Source of the DNA: Eubacterium sp. UBA3720
Lineage (GTDB): Bacteria; Bacillota; Clostridia; Lachnospirales; Lachnospiraceae
Direction: 5' to 3'
Assembly (NCBI GenBank): GCA_002371335.1
Contig: DFHP01000163.1
Span: 2,165 to 7,353, forward strand
Length of the DNA: 5,189 bases
Shown here: positions 1-4,901 of the stretch, piece after piece
Numbering within the stretch: the stretch's first letter is position 1
Layout: every line of letters begins with the position of its first letter
Position numbers and translations under genes: made by a program
The notes under the pieces: model-generated
Databases searched by the model: none
What the model was told of the DNA's origin: nothing
What the model saw: the letters and a program-made list of their open reading frames with translations, nothing else

Positions 1-863
1 TTCTGGAAGAACGGATACATGATCAAAAGCGGCAGGCTTGAGATTATGATCGTCGCGTATTTTAACAACTCCGCCAGCTGTGCTCTCTGCGCTGTACTCT
101 GCATATCAGACACCATGCCTGCTTCCGGCTGATTCTGAATAAGGATGGATCGCAGAACCAGCTGCAATGGCTGCTTTGACGCGCTGTTCAGATAAATCAT
201 TGCATCGAAATAGCTGTTCCACATACCTACGAACTGCCACATTGCAATGGTTGCTATGATCGGCGTACACACAGGCAGCAGGATCTTAAAGAAATAGACC
301 ATTTCGGTCGCGCCGTCTACCTCGGCGGCTTCCTGCAGATCCTTTGGAATACCCATGTAATACGTGCGGGCGATGATCATGTTCCAGACGCTGAACGCGC
401 CGGGGAGCAGGATGGCCCAGATGGTATCAAGCATCCCCAGTTTGCTGATCAGCAGGTAGGTAGGGATCAGACCGCCGCCAAAAAACATCGTGATGACAAA
501 AATAACATTAAAAAATCCTTTTCCCTTAAAATCTGCTCTGGACATCGGATAAGCCGCAAGCAGCGTTACGGCTACGGACAGTATGGTGAACAGCACCGAA
601 TAGATCAGCGCGTTCTTGAAACCGACCCATATCTGGCTGTTTGAAAGGACTCTTTCATATGCCGTCAGCGTCCATTTGCTGAAATCAAATGTGATTCCCT
701 TATTCTGCAGTTCGATGGGATCGATAAAGGACGCCAGAATGATATAGATGATAGGCGCTATGATGGCCACAACGAACAATCCCAGAACGATATATCCGAC
801 GATCAGGAGCGCCCTGTCCCCTGCGGGCTGTTTTGCGAATTCACTTTTTTTCTTTACTTTCAT
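1..863 (-). CDS. lplC: LplC/YtcP-type carbohydrate ABC transporter permease (CUT1), 3' end cut by window edge
   Basis: Inner-membrane permease subunit of a CUT1 sugar importer, pairing with the LplB-like permease encoded just upstream. The frame opens with MKVKKKSEFAKQPAGDRALL and stays open for 287 codons to the left edge. The last visible residues, SSLPLLIMYPFFQ, match the end of the final membrane helix in this family, so only about 15 residues should be missing. Hydrophobic helices are visible near residues 20-45, 85-110, 120-145, 155-170, 195-215 and the C-terminus. The EAA loop that contacts the ATPase reads EAAEVDGATEMVYFFKILLP from residue 178. The start is the ATG at 861-863, preceded by an AAAGGAGG ribosome binding site (complement of 873-880) with a 9-nt spacer. 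The gene lies 18 nt after lplB and is surely cotranscribed. No ATPase gene is present, as is usual for CUT1 loci served by a shared MsmX-like ATPase. The substrate cannot be assigned; homologues are named for lipoprotein or oligosaccharide uptake. Confidence 0.95.
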   Translation of the reverse strand, partial: MKVKKKSEFAKQPAGDRALLIVGYIVLGLFVVAIIAPIIYIILASFIDPIELQNKGITFDFSKWTLTAYERVLSNSQIWVGFKNALIYSVLFTILSVAVTLLAAYPMSRADFKGKGFFNVIFVITMFFGGGLIPTYLLISKLGMLDTIWAILLPGAFSVWNMIIARTYYMGIPKDLQEAAEVDGATEMVYFFKILLPVCTPIIATIAMWQFVGMWNSYFDAMIYLNSASKQPLQLVLRSILIQNQPEAGMVSDMQSTAQRAQLAELLKYATIIISSLPLLIMYPFFQ

Positions 864-881
864 CTTTTCGGGCCTCCTTTC

Positions 882-1826
882 TTAAATTCCCTTGCCATCA
901 TTAATTCTTTTCACGATGGCATTCATGGATATCAGGAGAATTACATTGATGACAGTGTTAAAAAGACCGACAGCCGTAGAAAAACCGTAGTCTCCATCCA
1001 GAAGACCCTTCTTATATACGTACGTCGAAATGATCTCGGCCGTGTTAAGGTTCAGATCAGTCTGCAGCGCATAGGCCTTCTCAAAACCAACGCTCATGAT
1101 ATTTCCCACAGACATAATGAACTGGATCAGTACCGTATCCTTGATCGCCGGCCATTCAACAGCTTTGATCTGCTGTATAATGTTCGCCCCATCGATCAGT
1201 GCGGCTTCCTTCAGCTCTTTGCTGGCGTTGGAAAGCGCGGCTGTATATATGATCGACGCCCAGCCGGCTCCCTGCCAGATGCCGCTCGCGATGTAAATGG
1301 TCCTGAACGCGCCCGGCATAGTCATGAAATTGATGTTGCTGCCCAGAAGTGCGTTTACCATACCCGTCGGAGAAAGCAATATCCTGACGATACCGCATAG
1401 TACAATGACTGAAATGAAGTTCGGCATATACAGGACAAGCTGGATCTTCTGTTTTGTCTTTGAGCTGAGGATGCGGTTCAGAAGAAACGCGATCAGGATC
1501 GGCGCCGGAAATCCCCAGAGCAGTCCGAAAATACTCAGCTTCAGAGTATTCACCAGATATCTCAGAAAATCCGGCGAGGACAGGAATCTCTGAAAATTTT
1601 CAAAACCGATCCATTCACTTCCAAAGATTCCCCGGATCGGATTATACTCCGTAAATGCAATGGCAATTCCTCCCATGGGAATATAACGGAATATAACAGT
1701 CAGCAAAAAAGCAGGCAGCATAAAAATCAGATAGAGCTGCCAATGTTGTCGAATATACACCCAGGTGTTGTGCGTCTTCGATGCTCCGCCTGGCCCGCTT
1801 GCGGCCGGCGTTCGAGTATTTTTCAT
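882..1826 (-). CDS. lplB: LplB-type carbohydrate ABC transporter permease (CUT1)
   Basis: Complete 314-residue permease, a normal length for the LplB family, acting in the cytoplasmic membrane as partner of the LplC-like protein. A polar N-terminal tail of about 25 residues precedes the first helix (LYLIFMLPAFLLTVIF, residues 31-46). Further hydrophobic helices lie near 93-118, 130-152, 175-198, 232-248 and 284-303. The EAA loop (EAALIDGANIIQQIKAVEWP) starts at residue 207 and carries the conserved DGA. It is followed by FEKAYALQTDLNLNTAEIIS and TYVYKKGL, which are typical of this branch of permeases. The start is the ATG at 1824-1826; an AAGGGG ribosome binding site (complement of 1835-1840) lies 8 nt away. 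It is the first gene of the minus-strand operon, about 48 nt downstream of the predicted transcription start near 1874. One operator copy falls inside that leader, so repression by a roadblock is plausible. The gene looks intact. Confidence 0.96.
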   Translation of the reverse strand: MKNTRTPAASGPGGASKTHNTWVYIRQHWQLYLIFMLPAFLLTVIFRYIPMGGIAIAFTEYNPIRGIFGSEWIGFENFQRFLSSPDFLRYLVNTLKLSIFGLLWGFPAPILIAFLLNRILSSKTKQKIQLVLYMPNFISVIVLCGIVRILLSPTGMVNALLGSNINFMTMPGAFRTIYIASGIWQGAGWASIIYTAALSNASKELKEAALIDGANIIQQIKAVEWPAIKDTVLIQFIMSVGNIMSVGFEKAYALQTDLNLNTAEIISTYVYKKGLLDGDYGFSTAVGLFNTVINVILLISMNAIVKRINDGKGI

Positions 1827-1850
1827 TAACTCATCCCCTTTCCATTATAT

Positions 1851-1864
1851 TGTGCATATGCACT
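1851..1864. promoter_or_regulatory. Operator copy 1, perfect 12-bp palindrome in the lplB leader
   Basis: GTGCATATGCAC at 1852-1863 is a perfect palindrome lying about 11-22 nt downstream of the predicted lplB transcription start. It is the most symmetric of the motif copies and is the best guess at the repressor's ideal site. The divergently encoded LacI-type protein is the obvious candidate binder, but this is inference from position only. Confidence 0.65.
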
Positions 1865-1880
1865 TTTGTTTTGCACGCTT

Positions 1881-1909
1881 AGAATACCATCGAGATGTGC
1901 ATATGTCAA
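1881..1909 (-). promoter_or_regulatory. Sigma-A-type promoter for the lplB-lplC operon
   Basis: Read on the minus strand, a perfect -35 TTGACA (1909-1904) is followed by a 17-nt spacer and the -10 TATTCT (1886-1881). A TG one base before the -10 (1889-1888) makes it an extended -10. The predicted start is near 1874, leaving a leader of about 48 nt before the lplB ATG. The -35 hexamer is embedded in an operator-like motif, so bound repressor would block polymerase. Confidence 0.8.
1896..1909. promoter_or_regulatory. Operator copy 2, overlapping the lplB promoter -35
   Basis: TGTGCATATGTCAA on the plus strand, which is TTGACATATGCACA on the minus strand. The motif shares the TGTGCATATG core with copy 1, and its other half doubles as the -35 hexamer. 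The distance from the centre of copy 1 is 45 bp, about four helical turns. Confidence 0.6.
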
Positions 1910-2000
1910 TTTTGTTTTGTCATTTTCACCTTTTAATATTATGCAAAATGTGTTGTATTTCCTTGCTGCATCAGCCTTTTCGTCAGCCTTAGATGTCGGT

Positions 2001-2014
2001 TGTGCATTTGCATA
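2001..2014. promoter_or_regulatory. Operator copy 3, upstream of the lacI-side promoter
   Basis: TGTGCATTTGCATA is a near-palindrome resembling copies 1 and 2. It lies about 60 nt upstream of the predicted plus-strand start, and its centre is 31 bp from that of copy 4. It might support looping or cooperative binding. It is weaker than copy 1 because two of the seven base pairs of symmetry fail. Confidence 0.5.
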
Positions 2015-2031
2015 AATAGCACCCCTATAAC

Positions 2032-2045
2032 TTGACATTTGCACG
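2032..2045. promoter_or_regulatory. Operator copy 4, overlapping the lacI-side promoter -35
   Basis: TTGACATTTGCACG matches the minus-strand reading of copy 2 (TTGACATATGCACA) at 12 of 14 positions, and sits in the same place relative to its promoter, with TTGACA as the -35. This suggests that one regulator controls both directions, including its own gene. Confidence 0.55.
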
Positions 2046-2060
2046 TTTTGATGTTATTTT
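2032..2060 (+). promoter_or_regulatory. Sigma-A-type promoter reading toward the lacI-type operon
   Basis: A perfect -35 TTGACA (2032-2037) is followed by a 17-nt spacer and the -10 TATTTT (2055-2060), with an upstream TG at 2052-2053 (extended -10). The predicted start is near 2067. It matches the lplB promoter in design, and the -35 again forms part of a TTGACATWTGCAC motif. The regulator gene starts about 300 nt downstream, so this promoter implies a long structured leader. No better promoter was seen closer to the gene. Confidence 0.7.
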
Positions 2061-2134
2061 TTATTTCACAGAATTAAAGTGTCAAAAGTCCCTCGTTCAG
2101 AAATTGTGTGAAATAACCCTCCGGGGGATGCACT

Positions 2135-2172
2135 CGCCGCACAATGGAAAGCAGCAAAGCTGCTGTGCGGCG
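2135..2172 (+). other. GC-rich two-part hairpin in the lacI leader
   Basis: A 9-bp perfect outer stem pairs CGCCGCACA (2135-2143) with TGTGCGGCG (2164-2172). Directly inside it is a 5-bp stem, GCAGC (2151-2155) with GCTGC (2159-2163), closed by an AAA loop. A 7-nt one-sided bulge (2144-2150) separates the stems. No T-tract follows, so it is not a terminator. It would be transcribed as leader RNA from the promoter at 2032, or it could be part of a repeated palindromic element, since its 3' arm merges into the 35-bp repeat. I do not recognise a known riboswitch. Confidence 0.6.
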
Positions 2173-2199
2173 GCGCGCAAAGTCCGGTTCGCTCCCCTC
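2165..2199 (+). repeat. 35-bp inverted repeat, copy 1
   Basis: Positions 2165-2199 match the reverse complement of 4866-4900 at 34 of 35 bases, with the first 26 identical. Key segments are GTGCGGCGGCGCGC, AAAGTCCGGTTC and CCCCTC. The copy overlaps the 3' arm of the GC-rich hairpin. The two copies face each other and bracket the regulator operon. It may belong to a genome-wide intergenic repeat family. Confidence 0.85.
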
Positions 2200-2211
2200 A
2201 AGATTGAGGGG
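2194..2211 (+). other. Short hairpin within the lacI leader
   Basis: CCCCTCA (2194-2200) pairs perfectly with TGAGGGG (2205-2211) around a 4-nt AGAT loop. It lies between the two AAGTCCG segments and would stack under either of the competing pairings described for the terminator. Its role is unknown. Confidence 0.6.
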
Positions 2212-2222
2212 CTGGGGAATTG

Positions 2223-2247
2223 AAGTCCGCTCGCGGACTTTGTTCTT
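2223..2247 (+). terminator. Probable intrinsic terminator or attenuator upstream of the lacI-type gene
   Basis: AAGTCCGC (2223-2230) and GCGGACTT (2233-2240) form an 8-bp GC-rich stem. It is followed by TTGTTCTT, a T-rich though interrupted tail. An upstream AAAGTCCG (2179-2186) can instead pair with CGGACTTT (2234-2241) and would disrupt this hairpin, so the arrangement resembles a terminator with an antiterminator. Without such switching it would end a roughly 180-nt transcript started near 2067. The T-tract is imperfect, which lowers confidence. Confidence 0.5.
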
Positions 2248-2255
2248 AACATATA

Positions 2256-2325
2256 AAAACTTCCCGCATGGCTTTTCTGCAACAGTCTGATCACGACTGA
2301 GCATTTAACGTAAACGGGAAGTTTT
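2256..2325. repeat. 11-bp inverted repeat with an inner hairpin, just upstream of the lacI-type gene
   Basis: AAAACTTCCCG (2256-2266) is perfectly complementary to CGGGAAGTTTT (2315-2325). The 48-nt interior contains a smaller hairpin, CAGTC (2283-2287) with GACTG (2295-2299), and possible flanking TGC/GCA pairing. It lies 41 nt before the first candidate start codon. The trailing TTTT is immediately followed by A residues, so it is a poor terminator on the plus strand. It could be a leader RNA fold, a protein-binding site or the remnant of a small palindromic element. Confidence 0.6.
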
Positions 2326-2365
2326 AAAAACATATTATTCGAGAAAAAAGAGAAAACAGGCAGGT

Positions 2366-3415
2366 ATGATGATGAAAAAAAAAGTAACGATCCAGGATAT
2401 TGCCGATGCGCTCGGCATTTCCCGCAATACGGTTTCCAAAGCAATTAACAATTCCGAAGGGATAGCCGAGGCAACGAAAGAACGTATATTAAAGAAGGCC
2501 GCAGAGATGGGGTACAAGCAGTTTTCTTATCTCGGCGCATTAAACGCCTTCCCTGATCCTTCCCGGCACGCCGCGGAGCAGAGAATGCCTTCCGGAGAGA
2601 TCGCGCTTTTTACGACAATGCTGTTTAACCAGTCACATTTTGCCTCTACCATGCTCGACCGTTTCCATCAGGAGCTGTCCCAGATGGGTTATACATTGAA
2701 CACGCATCGGATCAAGCCCGAAAACCTCCGGGACCTGAGTCTTCCTATGACCTTCATCCGGGAACGTGTCAGCGGCATAGTATGTATTGAGACTTTCAGC
2801 CGTCCTTACGCCGGGATGGTTTGTTCCCTCGGCATCCCGGTACTGTTCGTAGACGGGCCCAGCAAAGAAGGCGGTTATTCTCTTCCGTGTGATCAGCTTC
2901 TGATGGATAATACGACCGGTCTTTCAAGATTTGTACACGAAATGCTGCAGATAGGAAAACGCAGGATCGGTTTTATAGGCGACTGGATGCACTGTCAGTC
3001 TTTTTATGAACGATACACGTCTTTCCGCTGTTCTATGTTTATGGAAGAGGCGCCTGTCCTGGAGACTGACTGCATCCGTACAAACGATTCTTCTGAAATC
3101 GGTGAAAGACTCAGTGCTTTTGACACTCTGCCTGACATCTTCATATGCGCGAATGATTTCATCGCCCTGGACGTTATGTATCACTTGAAAGAAATGAAAA
3201 AAAATGTTCCGGAGGATGTATGGCTCTGCGGATTCGACGACTCTCCTGAATCCCGTATACTCTCTCCGAATCTGACCACCGTGCATATACATACCCAGAT
3301 CATGGCTTACGCCGCCGCTCATCTGCTTTCCACCCGGATCAGGGAGCCGCATCTGGATTACCGCACGGTTTATACAGAAACTGAACTGATCTACCGCGGT
3401 TCCACCCCATTTTAA
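2366..3415 (+). CDS. LacI-family transcriptional regulator
   Basis: Cytoplasmic DNA-binding repressor with a periplasmic-binding-protein-like sensor domain; 349 residues, typical for the family. The LacI helix-turn-helix is at residues 7-50 (VTIQDIADALGISRNTVSKA and onward, ending AAEMGY). The sensor domain runs from about residue 77 to 345 and includes GIVCIETF, GIPVLFVD (156-163), GKRRIGFIGDWMHCQSFYER, PDIFICANDFIALD (256-269) and LCGFDDSPESR. The usual hinge-helix signature (PNxxARxL) after the DNA-binding domain is absent and is replaced by KQFSYLGALNAFPD. This fits a Clostridia subfamily that I recognise by sequence but not by ligand. The start is uncertain: three ATGs in a row (2366, 2369, 2372) follow weak AGG motifs at 2358-2360 and 2362-2364, and the third may be the best spaced. 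It is the first gene of the plus-strand operon, 14 nt before the yesL-like gene. It probably represses the divergent permease operon and itself. Confidence 0.93.
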   Translation: MMMKKKVTIQDIADALGISRNTVSKAINNSEGIAEATKERILKKAAEMGYKQFSYLGALNAFPDPSRHAAEQRMPSGEIALFTTMLFNQSHFASTMLDRFHQELSQMGYTLNTHRIKPENLRDLSLPMTFIRERVSGIVCIETFSRPYAGMVCSLGIPVLFVDGPSKEGGYSLPCDQLLMDNTTGLSRFVHEMLQIGKRRIGFIGDWMHCQSFYERYTSFRCSMFMEEAPVLETDCIRTNDSSEIGERLSAFDTLPDIFICANDFIALDVMYHLKEMKKNVPEDVWLCGFDDSPESRILSPNLTTVHIHTQIMAYAAAHLLSTRIREPHLDYRTVYTETELIYRGSTPF

Positions 3416-3429
3416 CAGGAGTTTATTGC

Positions 3430-4071
3430 ATGAGATTTTTTTCCTACGAGAGCAGGTTCAGTCAGCTCGTACTGAAGTTCTGCTATTGCTGCTTTCTGAA
3501 TCTGCTGTGGGTGATCTGTTCACTCCCGGTGGTGACCATCGGCGCGTCCACGACAGCTCTTTATTACTGTTGTTTCCGCATCATACGCGGCGAGGAAGAT
3601 TATATCATCCCCATGTTTTTCCGATCGTTCAGAGAAAATTTGAAACAGGCTGCAGTTATCTGGCTTATTCTTCTGGGCGTTGGAGCGTTTCTCGCAGCGG
3701 ATGCTTATATCCTGATTCATCTTCGCTCTTCTTCGGCGGGGACAGCGGCCGTCTTCTGGACTATACTGCTTGCTGTCATTTTTGCCGCAGCCGTATTTTA
3801 TACCATCATCCTGCTGATCGTGTTCCCGCTGCTGGCCAGTGTCGAAAATACGGTCCCTGCAATGCTGAAGAACGCTTTCCTCATAGGAACTCATTACCTT
3901 TTCGCCACACTTTCTGTGCTAGGCGTCCATTTTTTCATATTCTTTGCCATTGTCAGACTCTTCACTCCGTTGATCATTCCGGGAGAAGGGCTCTGCGCAA
4001 TGCTGACGGCATGGCTCTTAAATAACATCATGCTCGCATCCTCCTCTGACGAGGAGACAAAACCAAACTGA
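3430..4071 (+). CDS. yesL: DUF624 / YesL-family membrane protein
   Basis: 213-residue integral membrane protein, normal length for DUF624. The family signature is clear near the N-terminus: NLLWVICSLPVVTIGASTTA at residues 24-43, followed by LYYCCFRIIRGEEDYIIPMF and FRSFRENLKQA. Hydrophobic helices lie near 13-35, 73-96, 106-135, 155-178 and possibly 180-202, and the tail is short and acidic (SSSDEETKPN). The biochemical role of the family is unknown; its genes recur beside LplB/LplC-type sugar transporters and LacI or two-component regulators, so a part in transporter assembly or regulation is inferred. The ATG at 3430 is chosen because AGGAG (3417-3421) lies 8 nt upstream. A long overlapping frame starting with TTG at 3426 gives Arg/His/Cys-rich, non-protein-like sequence and is rejected. 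It sits 14 nt after the regulator gene and 29 nt before the next gene. Confidence 0.92.
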   Translation: MRFFSYESRFSQLVLKFCYCCFLNLLWVICSLPVVTIGASTTALYYCCFRIIRGEEDYIIPMFFRSFRENLKQAAVIWLILLGVGAFLAADAYILIHLRSSSAGTAAVFWTILLAVIFAAAVFYTIILLIVFPLLASVENTVPAMLKNAFLIGTHYLFATLSVLGVHFFIFFAIVRLFTPLIIPGEGLCAMLTAWLLNNIMLASSSDEETKPN

Positions 4072-4100
4072 CAGCCTCGGAGATACCGGAGAAAAAAGAC

Positions 4101-4835
4101 ATGAAACTATCAGACCAGGAAAAAAGAGAACGAAGACGCCGTTTTCTGCAAATGAGTTTTCCGGAAAAAGCAGATCATATCATAACGTATTACAAGGCTC
4201 ATATCGTTATCATCATTCTGGCTCTCATCGTCATCATAAGCTGCATCTCCGGATATCTGACATCGAAAACGCCCATCCTGTATGCCGCCGAAATCAACGT
4301 AGTCTTTGGCGACGATTCAAGAAAGGCGTTATATTCTGACTTTCCCGGAAAGAACGGTCTCGATCCCCGCAGGAATGAGATCCGCGTCTATTCCGGTCTT
4401 TATCTTACAGCCTCTTCCGGAGAAGAGACCCATTCCTACAGCTATGCCTCCGGCATAAAGATCATGGGCGCGATAGACGCCGAGAAAATGGACATTGTAT
4501 TCATGAACAGGGAGGCTTACGACATTCTTTCAGGGCGGGGATACCTTATGGAGCTGTCCGGTCTTATAGAAGGTGAACCTTTTTCAGACAGACGGACAAA
4601 ACCTGAGCTTGTCTCAAACAGCGTTATCCTGTCTGATAATTCTCTAGAGATCGCTCTGGATGAAACGATCTCTCCCGGGCAAAAAACCACCCGTGCCGAA
4701 AACGCCATTCGTGTTAATAATTGTTCCCTTTTGAAAAACGAACATCCGGATGGAGATATCTACCTGGGCGTTATCGCTAATTCCCCCCGCATTGATAAAG
4801 CTGCCGACTATATTCTCTGTCTTCTTAACTCTTAA
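4101..4835 (+). CDS. Single-pass membrane-anchored protein of unknown function with extracytoplasmic domain
   Basis: 244 residues. A highly basic cytoplasmic start (KRERRRRF) and the segment FPEKADHIITYYKAH lead into one hydrophobic helix (IVIIILALIVIISCISGYL, residues 35-53). About 190 polar residues follow, predicted outside the cell. Within them SGIKIMGAIDAEKMDIVFMN (117-136) and REAYDILSGRGYLMELSGL (137-155) resemble part of a periplasmic-binding-protein fold, where a bound or misplaced ligand domain is described by a D-I-V-x-N-x-E pattern. This likeness is from memory of similar Lachnospiraceae hypothetical proteins, not from an alignment. No lipobox is seen: Cys48 lies inside the helix without an LxxC context. 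The ATG at 4101 has GGAG (4088-4091) 9 nt upstream. As the third gene in the regulator-YesL operon it may sense or present the substrate of the transporter, but function is unassigned. Confidence 0.88.
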   Translation: MKLSDQEKRERRRRFLQMSFPEKADHIITYYKAHIVIIILALIVIISCISGYLTSKTPILYAAEINVVFGDDSRKALYSDFPGKNGLDPRRNEIRVYSGLYLTASSGEETHSYSYASGIKIMGAIDAEKMDIVFMNREAYDILSGRGYLMELSGLIEGEPFSDRRTKPELVSNSVILSDNSLEIALDETISPGQKTTRAENAIRVNNCSLLKNEHPDGDIYLGVIANSPRIDKAADYILCLLNS

Positions 4836-4901
4836 ATACAAGCCTGATTAAACTTCCCAATTCACGAGGGGATCGAACCGGACTTTGCGCGCCGCCGCAC
4901 C
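4836..4901. other. Convergent intergenic gap without a recognisable terminator
   Basis: Two genes converge here, with stop codons TAA at 4833-4835 (plus) and TAA at 4904-4902 (minus). I see no hairpin followed by a T-tract for either strand. Most of the gap is occupied by the second copy of the 35-bp repeat, so either the repeat serves as a terminator in an unobvious way or transcripts overlap. Confidence 0.6.
4866..4900 (-). repeat. 35-bp inverted repeat, copy 2
   Basis: Reverse complement of 2165-2199 with one mismatch in 35. It begins 2 nt beyond the last stop-codon base of the glycerate kinase gene and extends away from it. The repeat contains GGTTCGATCC, reminiscent of a tRNA T-arm, but no stem or other tRNA arms accompany it. 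Confidence 0.85.

Larger units (their letters stand above)
1851..1922. repeat. Two tandem-like copies of a 26-27 bp operator block
   Basis: Block one (1851-1876) reads TGTGCATATG, CAC, TTTTGTTTTG, CAC. Block two (1896-1922) reads TGTGCATATG, TCAA, TTTTGTTTTG, TCA. The two 10-bp segments are identical in both blocks, and the start-to-start distance is 45 bp. This looks like a local duplication of a regulatory module. The end of block one (TTTGCACG, 1870-1877) supplies an extra half-site at the predicted transcription start. Confidence 0.7.
1827..2365. other. Divergent intergenic control region between lplB and the lacI-type regulator gene
   Basis: This 539-nt gap holds no convincing gene. The short open frames across it lack ribosome binding sites and protein-like composition. 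The left part (1827-2065) is AT-rich and contains two divergent promoters and repeated TGTGCATATGCAC-like motifs. The right part (2100-2330) is rich in inverted repeats. It holds a GC-rich two-part hairpin, a small hairpin, a terminator-like hairpin with a T-rich tail and an 11-bp long-range inverted repeat. It also contains one of two copies of a 35-bp repeat. The individual elements are listed separately. Confidence 0.8.

Noticed and set aside
1841..1850. TATAAT on the minus strand (1849-1844) as a second lplB promoter
   Set aside because: No acceptable -35 at 16-18 nt upstream, and the start would fall in the lplB ribosome binding site.
1827..2365. Catabolite-repression (cre) site in the control region
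   Set aside because: No sequence close to WTGNNARCGNWWWCAW was found; the repeated motifs lack the central CG.
2074..2444. Small open frames on the minus strand across the leader and the start of the regulator gene
   Set aside because: No ribosome binding site, low-complexity or shadow-like composition, and overlap with hairpins and the real LacI helix-turn-helix coding sequence.
3426..4025. Long open frame beginning with TTG that overlaps the yesL-like gene in another frame
   Set aside because: Its product is rich in Arg, His and Cys with no membrane or domain pattern, while the frame starting at 3430 matches DUF624 clearly and has a well-spaced AGGAG.
4866..4890. tRNA-like string GGTTCGATCC on the minus strand
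   Set aside because: No 5-bp T-stem closes around the loop, and no acceptor, D or anticodon arm is present nearby; the string belongs to the 35-bp repeat.
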